Positions 32,489 through 42,214 of a stretch of 64,000 nt of DNA are shown here, in pieces. How positions within the stretch are numbered: position 1 is the stretch's first letter; each line of letters starts with the position of its first letter. The notes beneath the pieces were generated by a model. It ran no database searches and was not told where the DNA came from. It worked only from the letters and a program-made list of their open reading frames with translations. Source of the stretch: Saccharomycopsis fibuligera x Saccharomycopsis cf. fibuligera. Taxonomy: Eukaryota; Ascomycota; Saccharomycetes; Ascoideales; Saccharomycopsidaceae. The translations under genes and the position numbers were made by a program. The stretch lies in assembly GCA_001936135.1 (NCBI GenBank), contig CP012811.1, positions 1,612,001 to 1,676,000 on the forward strand. The letters run 5' to 3'.

Positions 32489-34393
32489 TTAATAATTTAC
32501 ATTAATGTCGAAAGTGGTAAACTCACTCCGACTATTATCAGCACCGCTTGATGTCGGCACTCTTTTGGTGCGATTGCTCTTTTTTGAATTGAAATCGTTC
32601 AAGTATTGCTTAGACAAGCTCAACACTTCTTTGCTCAAATTCAATTCCCCCAAAATATCATTGTACTTGGTGATCAAATCAAAGAAACAATCCATTAATA
32701 TCTTACGCAACTTAATTACTAAGAACGGATTAGTGTACTGGTTGCTTTGCACGTTATAATACTTGAATTTAGCTTCTTCTATGCTAATATTCTTGTCAAT
32801 ATTGTTGAAGTTGATATAATCCTCGCAAAACTTGATAAGTTTCTGTAATAATGCCAAAATTTGGTCAATATTTGAAAGAATTCTGTTATGAAACTTGTTA
32901 TTCACGTATGAGTTTCTGATTATTTGAGTCAAAGTGCTCAAATGATAATAGAATGAAATGGCCTCTGCGAGTTCAAAATTATTTTCGAGAGTATTGATGT
33001 TTAAACTGTATAGTATGTTAGCTCTGGCATAATCAATAAACCCAGAAAGCAAACACAATTGTCTCTTTACAAAATTGGTGACATACACTGATTCGCTTGC
33101 TTCTTTGTCTTGAATTAAAATTAAAAACTTCAAAGAAATAGAATCCAAAGTTGACCAGAAAAATGACAATTTGTTTTTTTGAAAAACATCCACATTTTTT
33201 ATTTCTGCCTTGTTAGGATCCGCTTCATCTTGCTTTTTTTTTAGCTTTAATTTTTCTTCAGTTGTAGTCTTTTCTGCTTTAGCCTTGTTATTTGCTTGTT
33301 GTGTTTTCAATTTGACATCCAATTTTTCAACATTGGTCTTTGCAATAGCTTCAACTGATTTGCTAAAGTCCCCATAGTAAGCAATGACATTGTTAAAAAA
33401 GGCAGGCTTTTTACTGGAGGCCAAATATTCAAGTTCTTGCAAAACCGTGATTTTAGCCAATTGATCCTTGCTTTCCTTTAATGTATTGAATAAAAGTGGA
33501 AAATTAATTGCGTCAGATTTGTTGTTTGAGTAAGTAGAAATGAGCTGATTGAAATGCAAGCCACCGAGCAAGATATATGAATTGAAGAAGCTGAAACTAA
33601 CAGTGTAGGTTATCAATTTGAGCAAAACACCAAAAAAGACTAATTTGGCATTGAATAGTAAATTAAAGCCCAGATGGTCGTTGCCAGTAGAAGTGCTAAT
33701 GTTGAATATTATTGATAACCAATTACTTGCAAATTGATGAACATTGGCAAAATAAAAGAATGCAGCAAAGCTTATAATAAACACAAACAATCTCAGTGTA
33801 TAGCTATAAGTTAACTTAATATAGCTATCTGCGTTAATATAGCTTTTAAGTAATGACTTGCTAGTGGAGTAAAATCTATTATAATCAAAATTTATAAGAT
33901 TTTCGTTAAATGAGTATGAATAAAGTGAGTTGAAAAGGCCTACACTTATTGCGTATATGTAGTAATAAATAAATTGCTGATTCACAGTTGGCAATTGATG
34001 TTTCTTTGGTTCATTTAAGAAATTCAAATGTGACTGGAAGAAAGCATTGCCAATAATGATGAAAAATATCAATGAGAAACTAGTGTTCAATGCATAAGTG
34101 AAGAGAGTGCTAACGGATACACCGAAAACATTATTCCAGTTGAAAAACTTCAAATCATTGTTATTATAATTAATCGATTGCCTCAAAAACACGAATCTTT
34201 GAGCGATAATCGCAACAGCGTAAGCACTAGAGGCCAAGTAAACAAACAAAAACCTGCTAATGGCAAACTTAGATATCAATAAACTAGGCGCTATGAGAAA
34301 TGTTAATGTCAAAGTCACCAAGTACTTGAGTCTGATCTTGATGATATTGTCAAGCAATATGCTGTAGGATTCTGGCGTCCCCTGGGAACTCAT
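32489..34393 (-). CDS. NDC1: Nuclear pore / spindle pole body membrane protein Ndc1
   Basis: A 634-residue protein with six hydrophobic segments in the first ~290 residues and a long soluble C-terminal part. Just after the last membrane segment comes INFPLLFNTLKESKDQLAKI and VLQELEYLASS, the conserved start of the Ndc1 C-terminal domain. A Lys/Glu-rich charged stretch lies near residues 355-395. Ndc1 anchors nuclear pore complexes and, in fungi, the spindle pole body in the nuclear envelope. Identification rests on topology plus this motif; overall sequence is divergent, as is usual for Ndc1. Confidence 0.8.
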   Translation of the reverse strand: MSSQGTPESYSILLDNIIKIRLKYLVTLTLTFLIAPSLLISKFAISRFLFVYLASSAYAVAIIAQRFVFLRQSINYNNNDLKFFNWNNVFGVSVSTLFTYALNTSFSLIFFIIIGNAFFQSHLNFLNEPKKHQLPTVNQQFIYYYIYAISVGLFNSLYSYSFNENLINFDYNRFYSTSKSLLKSYINADSYIKLTYSYTLRLFVFIISFAAFFYFANVHQFASNWLSIIFNISTSTGNDHLGFNLLFNAKLVFFGVLLKLITYTVSFSFFNSYILLGGLHFNQLISTYSNNKSDAINFPLLFNTLKESKDQLAKITVLQELEYLASSKKPAFFNNVIAYYGDFSKSVEAIAKTNVEKLDVKLKTQQANNKAKAEKTTTEEKLKLKKKQDEADPNKAEIKNVDVFQKNKLSFFWSTLDSISLKFLILIQDKEASESVYVTNFVKRQLCLLSGFIDYARANILYSLNINTLENNFELAEAISFYYHLSTLTQIIRNSYVNNKFHNRILSNIDQILALLQKLIKFCEDYINFNNIDKNISIEEAKFKYYNVQSNQYTNPFLVIKLRKILMDCFFDLITKYNDILGELNLSKEVLSLSKQYLNDFNSKKSNRTKRVPTSSGADNSRSEFTTFDINVNY

Positions 34394-34729
34394 GGTTTAT
34401 TCTTTGCGGATAATTTTAGTGTCTTATTTCGTCCTGACCCTCGGCATCCAAAGACCTCAACTCCAACTGCTTCACCTCACTTTAATTTTGGTCTCTAGTT
34501 ATTATTTTATTGTTTTATTTCCTTTGCGATTCAGCGCCAAAAACGATTTTTTTCTCGGCCGTAGTGCGCATAGCATCTTACCCTCCTCCTTAGGGAGTTC
34601 TCTGTTTACACATAAACAAAAGTATACTGGCGACAGAATCAGGACCACTATATCAAGATCATTGAGTGATTCCTGCACCAGATATATAAAGAAGCAGGGA
34701 CATATACACACTATAAACCACTCGAAAGA
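34394..34729. promoter_or_regulatory. Divergent promoter NDC1 / NudE homologue
   Basis: 336 bp between start codons. TATATAAAG at 34682-34690 lies about 45 bp before the NudE start and may be its TATA element. Nothing else was recognised. Confidence 0.45.
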
Positions 34730-36193
34730 ATGAAACACCAGCTGGACCTCGAAGACGATTTGAATGATCTGGGTTTGGAGTCCGAGGGCGGGCTAGGCAG
34801 CGGCGATAATAACGGGCGTACTGTTCATTGGGAATCACCCTCCAAGAATTCCAATATGTCAGAGGAAGAGCGATTTCAGATGGCGTTGAAGCAGATTAAC
34901 CAATTGGAAACAGAACTTGCTGATTTTCAACAGTCTTCATATGAGCTTGAACAAGAATTGGAAAAAGAACTCAATGCTCTTGAAGATAAAAACGAAAAAC
35001 TTGAAGATAAGATAGCTGCTAAGCAGAAGGACATTGAGAACTGGAAAGCAAAATATGTAGAGTTGGAAGCTGAATTCAACAACTTGAATAGTAAAAACGA
35101 AGACAAGTTTAAAAACTACAAGAAAGAGTTGCAGTCCGTGAGAAGCAAGTTGGTAAATATTGAGATCCTTAATGATAACATAGAACAGAATGAAAGAATT
35201 CTAAGCATAAACTTGAACGATTTGGAAAGCAAATATAATGACTCGTTGGAAAAAATAGCATTGATTGAAAGCGAGCTCAACTACAAAGACGAACTTTTAT
35301 TAAAAGAAAAACTCAATCATCAAAATACCAAGAACCAACTCTCTGAATTGCAAGCTGAGTTAGACAAGTACAAGCCGCACAGCGACAACGAACAAGAAGT
35401 GTCTCAACACGACGATACGTCCAGGCATGCATCGATCGCAGGATCAGTGGGCAGCATGGCGCTTTCGGAGCTGAGCAAGAAATTGCCAAAGTCCAACTCT
35501 ATGAAACAGTTGCACAATATGATTGAGCAGACCAAATTCATGGAAAACAGAGTGGAGAGTATAAGAAACACAATAAGGCCATCAAAAATGAGAAAAGTCA
35601 GTGGCCGAACCATAAGTGCACAGCCAGTAGAGTCCGAGGATTCGTTTGCTGCTGATGTGAGTAATGGAGAGTATGATATCACTCAAGCTAGTGCCGACAA
35701 TACCAATACCATTGCTAATACCACAACATCTTCTGCATCAACATATTTTAGTGCATTAAGTAAATCCACCACAAATGATAGCTTGAATCACAGTAAAGCA
35801 AAAAATAGAAGAAAAAAACTGAATTTACAGAAACCACCAATTCAACCACTTAACCTGAAAGAATTTAAAACTCATTTCACACAGCGTAAAGAAACTCCAG
35901 TATCAACAATGAAAATGGTTTCTGGTCCAGCTATCACGTCGTCGTCACAAGTGACAGCAAGAAGAAGTTCAGGAACGTATCGCTTAAATGACTTAGAAAC
36001 GATAAAAGGATCGCCTAATGGCGGTGGCAATGGCCATAATGGGAAAATGAAGGGAATTGAATCAAAAAGGCTGGGCAGCAGTGCTAAGGCGGCAGAAGTT
36101 AAAAAGCTTTTCAATAGTCCTAAAGGGAAAACTAGACGGAAAGGGGGTCTTCTACCGAGTTTAAGGAAGTTTAATATTAACGAAAGGGAATGA
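34730..36193 (+). CDS. NudE/Ndel1-type dynein regulator
   Basis: A 487-residue protein. Residues ~45-210 form a continuous coiled coil with the NudE signature: ETELADFQQSSYELEQELE at its start, then WKAKYVELEAEF, and LVNIEILNDNIEQNERILSI followed by LNDLESKYNDSLEK. NudE proteins (yeast Ndl1, animal NDE1/NDEL1) bind Lis1/Pac1 and dynein and help dynein act at microtubule plus ends during nuclear positioning. The C-terminal half is disordered, Ser/Thr- and Lys-rich. It contains several CTG codons (for example within the first 20 codons), which would be serine in this clade. The gene is convergent with the LIM gene. Confidence 0.85.
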   Translation: MKHQLDLEDDLNDLGLESEGGLGSGDNNGRTVHWESPSKNSNMSEEERFQMALKQINQLETELADFQQSSYELEQELEKELNALEDKNEKLEDKIAAKQKDIENWKAKYVELEAEFNNLNSKNEDKFKNYKKELQSVRSKLVNIEILNDNIEQNERILSINLNDLESKYNDSLEKIALIESELNYKDELLLKEKLNHQNTKNQLSELQAELDKYKPHSDNEQEVSQHDDTSRHASIAGSVGSMALSELSKKLPKSNSMKQLHNMIEQTKFMENRVESIRNTIRPSKMRKVSGRTISAQPVESEDSFAADVSNGEYDITQASADNTNTIANTTTSSASTYFSALSKSTTNDSLNHSKAKNRRKKLNLQKPPIQPLNLKEFKTHFTQRKETPVSTMKMVSGPAITSSSQVTARRSSGTYRLNDLETIKGSPNGGGNGHNGKMKGIESKRLGSSAKAAEVKKLFNSPKGKTRRKGGLLPSLRKFNINERE

Positions 36194-36396
36194 ATTTTTA
36201 TACAATCGTTTTTCGGTTTGGTTCTTTACTATTTTTTTCTTTTGTCTTTTTTTTTGTGCATTTTTTGTATTTGATTCTCGCTATAAGGATATACGACAAG
36301 GTTAGCTTTTCTATTATGATTCTCCTATGCATTTGTTATTGCTTCTTTTGAGTTTTGTTGTCCTCTTGAACAAGATCACTGTTTAATATTATCTGT

Positions 36397-36432
<36 letters not shown>

Positions 36433-36749
36433 CATATTTGTTCTACACACTAAGTTACTTTTACGAATCGAACACCTCTTGCAACAAACAATTTAGGTAC
36501 TCTAGAGTCAGTGCACCAAATAAACCTCTTATTTATTGTACACTTTCATCAAATCACTAGCAGCGAGAAAAAAAAAGTAAGCAAAAGACAATATAAAACA
36601 AAGCATAACAAAACAACATAGCACTAAGCGAAATAAATCAAATAACATCAAACGTAAACACAACTAAAGTATTCGTAAAATTTAATGAGTCAACTTAAAC
36701 TTAAATATACCTTAAGGTCTGATTTAATTTGAACTTCAACATAGTTTTC
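36194..36749. other. Convergent intergenic region
   Basis: 556 bp of 3' flank with a run of about 29 T ending at 36428. No gene seen and, in particular, no RhoGAP coding sequence downstream of the LIM gene. Confidence 0.6.
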
Positions 36750-38801
36750 CTATAGCAATGACTGCTGCTCGTGAAACTGTTCCAGCAAATCATCACGCCG
36801 CTGCTTGATTTGATCCTCCAGCTGCACTTTCAACCCTCTCTGCTGCTGTTGCTTTTGCAATTGCTGCTCCTTAGCAAGCCACCGCTTCAATAATCTTCTG
36901 ATTGAGTAAACAGTTTGATCAAGCACAGAGACGTATTCACTATGAGCGTATTCCAGCGGTTCAAAAAGCAAATCTCCAGCAGTCGGACCATATGCATTAG
37001 GAATCACTGGGACGTTGACAGAAACATTCATGTCAGCAGGAGTGGTGCAAGTCATATGGAATCGGTAAATTCGTGGGGAGTCATCGTTGTAGATTTGGAT
37101 AACGAAGGGTTCGAGCTTGATGTCTTGATTGCATTTACTACATTTTAGGTCGGGGTATAGTGTGGTATTAGTGGTGGTGATGTCGGTGGTATTATTGGTA
37201 TTGTTGGTGGCAATATTGGTGGTAGTAGTAGTAGTGGCTGTTTCTGCCTTGGCAATAATTGTAGTATCCGTAGTGGTCAAGTTGGTCGTCACAGGCGTGG
37301 TGCTGCTGCTTGTACTATTTCCGCGGCTGAGAGGCCCATCAGCAGCAGCAGAAGCAGCATCAACACTCTTATCAGAAAGATACTCATCAAAAGAATCATC
37401 AAAACCATAGTCGTCATCATTGGTTGTGGTATAAGCGTTAATTTTTGTCAAAAAAATCGAAAGAAGCTGTTTTTCTTTAGTAAGGTAATTGTAGATGAGA
37501 ATCTTGTGTAGTATGAACGCAATTATATGATCAATGTTTTTTAGCATCAAAGTGGTAAAGGCATTTATATCATAATGACTTACTCCACTCTTGAGTAAAT
37601 TGTTGAAACATGAAAATATTTTGATATGTTTATCCTTTAGGGTTCTGTATCTTGTGAAGTTCAATTTTTCCAAATGACTACCTTTGGCATCAGTATACTG
37701 GAAATACCTCATTTTAGGATAATGATCTTCAATAATGAATTCTATATCTTGGAGCGCATTGAATAATGCTTGAATTTGTAATACCAATCTATTAAATCCT
37801 TTATAAAGTGCCACTTTATCATTTAACGATATATTTTTACTAATTTCCGTAAATTCTTGCTCAACTTTCTCATAATACAAGTTTAGCCATTTGGAAATAT
37901 TGCGCAAGTCAGCATTCAAATTAATACTACTGGCGTTTTCATTAAACATGATATATCTTCTCGGATCAACAAATTTAGGGCTTAAAATCACTTTGTATCG
38001 TTGAAATAATAAGAAACAATCAAGATGCCAATATTCGTGTTTTTTGGAGTTTCGAAACCTCATTTCGTTGATATTAGTTCCAGCTAATAACATTGTACTG
38101 CAACCGCCGCAGTATTTTGTTGAGTAATCGTTATTTCTAAAATCTCTGACATCCAAATTATTCACATCAAAATCTATATCTTCATCTCCGACCTCATCTT
38201 CATCTTCTTCGTCTTCCTCATCATCATCTTCCTCACCGTCCTTTTGCCTTTTTGATTTCTTGTTCTTTATTTTGGCTATTTCTCTATCTTCCAAGAACGC
38301 TCTTTGATTTAGTCGTTCATTTTTATATTCAGCAACAAAATGCTTGAGACAATACAAGTTTTTCTTCAATTCAAATGCCTGTTCAGCATGCGATAAGAGT
38401 ACATTGCACACTGCACACCGGAAATGGTCTTCATGATACTTATATCCCAAAAAGGTCACTAATCCGCCTTGTTCAATGGATCCACCGCAATGCTGGCATG
38501 TTTCGTTCATGTCTTTTTTGCAGTAGATTGTAGGGAGATAATGTTTATTAATTTTCTTGAAAGTGAAATAAAACTCGGAAGAGCAGTCCTGCTTGCACTG
38601 ATGACAAGTCAAACACTTAGTATGGTATAAGTTGATGCCATTGGATTCTTGGTAATAGGGGCCATATCGATTTATATCCCCTTTGCAATAGAAACATTTG
38701 CTGTCTTTGTCTTTGCGTGATCGTATGGGGGACATGGAGGAAATTGACGGTATTGTCAACTGCTCAGACGCCTTTCTCACTTTTCTATTAAATAGATTCA
38801 T
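36750..38801 (-). CDS. LIM-domain protein, Lrg1-like N-terminus but no RhoGAP domain
   Basis: A 683-residue protein. LIM1 spans about residues 36-98 (CFYCKGDI... YHTKCLTCHQC) and LIM2 about 102-155 (CQHCGGSI...HFRCAVC...CLKHF). A third, half-LIM zinc motif lies at about 231-262 (CGGCSTML...WHLDC), after an acidic insert (187-210). A helical region follows, then a Thr/Asn-rich segment, a fourth Cys motif (CSKCNQDI), and a basic Gln-rich coil at the end. This order matches yeast Lrg1, a Rho1 GTPase-activating protein. The RhoGAP domain that makes up Lrg1's C-terminal third is absent: TAG follows directly and no GAP sequence lies downstream. It may be a scaffold or a competitor of a true Lrg1. 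Confidence 0.8.
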   Translation of the reverse strand: MNLFNRKVRKASEQLTIPSISSMSPIRSRKDKDSKCFYCKGDINRYGPYYQESNGINLYHTKCLTCHQCKQDCSSEFYFTFKKINKHYLPTIYCKKDMNETCQHCGGSIEQGGLVTFLGYKYHEDHFRCAVCNVLLSHAEQAFELKKNLYCLKHFVAEYKNERLNQRAFLEDREIAKIKNKKSKRQKDGEEDDDEEDEEDEDEVGDEDIDFDVNNLDVRDFRNNDYSTKYCGGCSTMLLAGTNINEMRFRNSKKHEYWHLDCFLLFQRYKVILSPKFVDPRRYIMFNENASSINLNADLRNISKWLNLYYEKVEQEFTEISKNISLNDKVALYKGFNRLVLQIQALFNALQDIEFIIEDHYPKMRYFQYTDAKGSHLEKLNFTRYRTLKDKHIKIFSCFNNLLKSGVSHYDINAFTTLMLKNIDHIIAFILHKILIYNYLTKEKQLLSIFLTKINAYTTTNDDDYGFDDSFDEYLSDKSVDAASAAADGPLSRGNSTSSSTTPVTTNLTTTDTTIIAKAETATTTTTTNIATNNTNNTTDITTTNTTLYPDLKCSKCNQDIKLEPFVIQIYNDDSPRIYRFHMTCTTPADMNVSVNVPVIPNAYGPTAGDLLFEPLEYAHSEYVSVLDQTVYSIRRLLKRWLAKEQQLQKQQQQRGLKVQLEDQIKQRRDDLLEQFHEQQSLL

Positions 38802-39316
38802 GGGATATTATGTTGCGCTGTCTCTTGTGTTGTATTTTGTATTAGAGTATTTAGTGAGAACGTTATTTATTGTCTCATTTGGGTGAATTTGCAAAAGATT
38901 TGGTCTATTATAGCACCGTGTACAGGATCAGCGGGGCGTACTGTCTATGTCTAGCTGATGAATTTGATACGCTGCTGTAGTTATTCTGCGCTGAGATCTG
39001 AGATCCAAATAAAAGATGTTTTCCTGTTTTCAGCCTGTAGCAGTGCCTGCGTGTGAGTCCGCGGTTCTGGGCGGCCATTAATAATGCGCATCTTCCGGGG
39101 GCTATTGTCATGTGACTTATGACCGTATCTCGGGTGGTGGTCTTTTACGTGATTTTTTGGTTTTTTTGGATGTTGGCTTTCAGGCGCTACAGCACCAATG
39201 GACTAATGGATATGAACTAACCTGATCTTCAGAGTTTGCCATAGCATACTGGTGGAGATTCATTTGCAATTACTCAACTCCCTTAACTCCCTCCCCCATC
39301 TTTCAGGGCTTAAATA
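38802..39316. promoter_or_regulatory. Divergent promoter, LIM gene / ABC1 kinase gene
   Basis: 515 bp. TCATGTGAC at 39108-39116 resembles an E-box-type site of Cbf1-like factors. No other site was recognised. Confidence 0.4.
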
Positions 39317-41221
39317 ATGAATAGAGAGCTTCTTAGGGCGTTTAAGTCATCGCGGCTGCTGGTGCTGGTGCTGCTTCCATTGCGAACCAAGGCAGCTCAG
39401 TTGAAGAGACCTCAAACGGCATTGCTATTAACATCAGCGCCAAAACGACACTTTTCCAAGACAGCTCAGCAGACTTTTTGGGCAAGCAGCAAATGCAGAA
39501 ACAATGACAATAGTAGATTTCCTGCTTCATCCAAGTCTGTACGATTCTCATCCTCTTCTCATCAAGATCGAAATCTGCAAGCGCCAAAGAGCAAAAAGAG
39601 AGTGTTTAAAACAAGGATTGCTCCGGCAGCGCTTGCAGCATTGGTGTTATATTTCGCCTTAAATGACGATTTTAGACAAAACACAATCCATTTTTACAAG
39701 ATGATGAAAAGATCAGGGATTGTTGGTGTTGCCACCGTTCGTTGCTTGGTCAATTACAAGATGGTGTTATCTAAGACTTATGCATCGGAAGAAGAAAGAT
39801 TAGAAGCTCTTTCCAAATGTCATGATCATTGTGCTCATATCGTTTACAAAGCATTATCGAGAAATGGTGGTATTTACATCAAATTAGGCCAGCATTTGTC
39901 GGCCCTTACTTATTTGTTGCCCAAGGAATGGCCCGAGGCAATGATTCCATTACAGGATCAATGTCCGCGTAGTTCAGTGGAAGAAATTTCTCAATTATTC
40001 AAAGACGATTTAGGCGAACCCGTGGAAAACGTGTTTGAAGAATTTGATGAAAATCCTATTGGGGTGGCTTCATTAGCTCAAGTGCATATTGCTACTCTTA
40101 AGGGTACAAACAACAAGGTGGCAGTAAAATGTCAGCATCCAAGTTTGCAGGAATTTGTTCCTTTGGATTTGTTGCTAACCCAGACAGTTTTCAAAGCATT
40201 AACCAAGATCTTTCCCGAATATGATTTGAATTGGTTGGGAGATGAATTGCAAAGAGGTATTTACATTGAGCTTGACTTCAACATTGAGGCGGAAAATTCT
40301 AGATCTACGGCCGAATATTTCAAGAAATTCAAAAGATTGACGGCGTTAAAGATCCCGAAAATCACTTGGTCTTCCGATAGAATTTTGATTATGGACTACT
40401 TGCCGGGAGTCAGACTCGATGATTTGGATTACCTTGACAAACATCACATTTCAAGATCGCAAGTCAGTTCTTGTTTAGCCCATATTTTCAATAATATGAT
40501 CTTCACTCCGGGAGTAGGAATCCATTGTGATCCACACGGAGGTAACTTGGCTATCAGAGCCGTACCTAAATCTGAGCTGAAAAATGGTCATAATTTCGAG
40601 ATTATTCTTTATGATCACGGACAATACAGACATGTTTCAACGCCAATGAGAAGAGCATATTCTAAGATGTGGCTTGCTATTCTTGATTCAAGACCAGATG
40701 ATGTGAAGAAATACGCCAAGCAGTTCGCTGGAGTCAGTGATGAGCTGTTCCCATTGTTTGCCGCAGCTATCACTGGTAGAGATTTTAATCATGCGGTAAA
40801 TGATGTCAAATCGGAACGTACTGGTGATGAGATTGAATTCATGAGTAAGCAATTCAGAGAGGGTAATTTGTTATCACAGCTAATGGAATTGTTGGCATCG
40901 TTACCAAGAATTGTGCTATTGATCTTGAAGACTAATGATTTGGTGAGAAACTTGGATGAGCGGTTGCAGAACCCATTAGGGCTTGAAAAAGGGTTTATGA
41001 TAATGGCCTCGTATTGTGCCCAAACAGTGTACTACGAAGACATTGAAAACATTAGTAACCAGCACACTGTGTTGTCGTTGCTGTGGATTGTTGGATACTT
41101 GCGTGCGTGGTGGAAATACGAGCAACGAGTGGCCCAGTTGCGGTTCTATGACATCGCGGTGACGTTGCAGCAGTTAAGAGAGAAGTTCAATGTGAAGCAT
41201 GCGAAGCATGCAAAGCATTGA
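39317..41221 (+). CDS. MCP2: Mitochondrial ABC1/ADCK-family atypical kinase, Mcp2 (Cqd2)-like
   Basis: A 634-residue protein with an Arg/Ser-rich N-terminus typical of mitochondrial targeting and one membrane segment near residue 105 (APAALAALVLYFAL). The ABC1 core has the family's KxGQ motif (NGGIYIKLGQHLSAL), the Ala-rich loop (PIGVASLAQVHIA), the Lys in VAVKCQHP, the HCDPHGGNLA catalytic loop and the YDHGQYR metal motif in place of DFG. These proteins are linked to coenzyme Q distribution and mitochondrial lipids; Mcp2 is a suppressor of ERMES loss and lies in the inner membrane. The tail carries a KHAKHAKH repeat. Four CTG codons cluster near the start (39356-39373). The choice of Mcp2 over other ADCK members is from overall resemblance. 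Confidence 0.8.
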   Translation: MNRELLRAFKSSRLLVLVLLPLRTKAAQLKRPQTALLLTSAPKRHFSKTAQQTFWASSKCRNNDNSRFPASSKSVRFSSSSHQDRNLQAPKSKKRVFKTRIAPAALAALVLYFALNDDFRQNTIHFYKMMKRSGIVGVATVRCLVNYKMVLSKTYASEEERLEALSKCHDHCAHIVYKALSRNGGIYIKLGQHLSALTYLLPKEWPEAMIPLQDQCPRSSVEEISQLFKDDLGEPVENVFEEFDENPIGVASLAQVHIATLKGTNNKVAVKCQHPSLQEFVPLDLLLTQTVFKALTKIFPEYDLNWLGDELQRGIYIELDFNIEAENSRSTAEYFKKFKRLTALKIPKITWSSDRILIMDYLPGVRLDDLDYLDKHHISRSQVSSCLAHIFNNMIFTPGVGIHCDPHGGNLAIRAVPKSELKNGHNFEIILYDHGQYRHVSTPMRRAYSKMWLAILDSRPDDVKKYAKQFAGVSDELFPLFAAAITGRDFNHAVNDVKSERTGDEIEFMSKQFREGNLLSQLMELLASLPRIVLLILKTNDLVRNLDERLQNPLGLEKGFMIMASYCAQTVYYEDIENISNQHTVLSLLWIVGYLRAWWKYEQRVAQLRFYDIAVTLQQLREKFNVKHAKHAKH

Positions 41222-42210
41222 ACTTTTCATCATCCTAATGCATTGTATATACGATACTACCAATACTTCTAATATTAATGACTTTTGACTCTATACTACT
41301 TATCGATTATATTCCACTTGTTTTTATGATGCTTCTTGTAATAATACAGTTTTTCTACAAAACGTGGGTGCTTCTCTGTGATTTGCGCGTTATATAGCAT
41401 AATATCTCATAAATCGGCATATAGCCACATCAAATAGAATCACTGTGCTTCTCACATGACCTTTGCGTTACGTCACTTGCTGTCAGTTGTCTGTCTTCCC
41501 CGGGTGCGCTTCAGCGGGTTTAAGCTTCACTTATAAAAAAGAGCTCAGCGGGCTATTGTCAACAACTGCGTCAAATGCGAAGTCGCGCCCCTCATCAGTT
41601 TGTCGCCGTTCTGAACCAATTGTCTGTGGTCTTCTTCCAGAAATCATAGTTTGTTATTGTTCGCCCCACAAGCCATCAGAACTTGTTCAGTTCAGTGTGC
41701 TTTCCAAGAAATCAAACTATAGTTACGGTAACAATCCAAACAGCAGATTGATTGGTTCATCCCGCCATATATACGCCAAGTCATTTGCCGTCACTAGTCT
41801 TCCCCTTTAAGGTTCTGTGGGCCTCCGTCATCAGAAAATACACTCCAGTATAGCAACCCACCTTCTTTTTCTTTTTCTTTTTCTTTTTCATCTTCTTATT
41901 TCTTCTTTGATTTTTTATTTTTTTTTTTTTTTTTTTTTTTTACGACTTGGTTGAAAATAATAGTAATAGTAATACGGATTATTAGAACCCCCCATCTTTT
42001 CTATTTTCCTTTTTCCTTTTTTCCACTTTTCTTCATCACTCTTGCAAGTTTCCCGCTCCTTTGGGTTCTAACCTTTTTTAATACAATCAATCACCACAAG
42101 ACTCTTTTTGTCCTCACTCTTCAGCGCACTCTATACTACACCACAACACAAACTTTTACAGATATTCTACTACCGTCGAGGGATTCAAATAACCTACTTA
42201 GTATGCAAAA
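41222..42210. promoter_or_regulatory. Upstream region of the DUF2415/Gid11-like gene
   Basis: 989 bp. TTACGTCA at 41468-41475 is a CREB/ATF-type site (Sko1/Cst6-like factors). A CTTTTT hexamer tract lies at about 41868-41890 and a T run at about 41918-41940. A three-codon upstream frame overlaps the start codon (see 42203-42214). Confidence 0.5.
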
Positions 42211-42214
42211 ATGA
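42203..42214 (+). promoter_or_regulatory. Minimal upstream ORF overlapping the main start
   Basis: ATG-CAA-AAA-TGA begins at 42203. Its TGA shares bases with the main ATG (ATGA at 42211-42214). Ribosomes starting at this ATG would stop right on the main start, so it could damp translation or feed re-initiation. Confidence 0.4.

Noticed and set aside
37081-37140. GGGTTCGAGC motif resembling a tRNA T loop
   Set aside because: It lies within the LIM gene coding sequence and no acceptor, D or anticodon arms can be formed around it.
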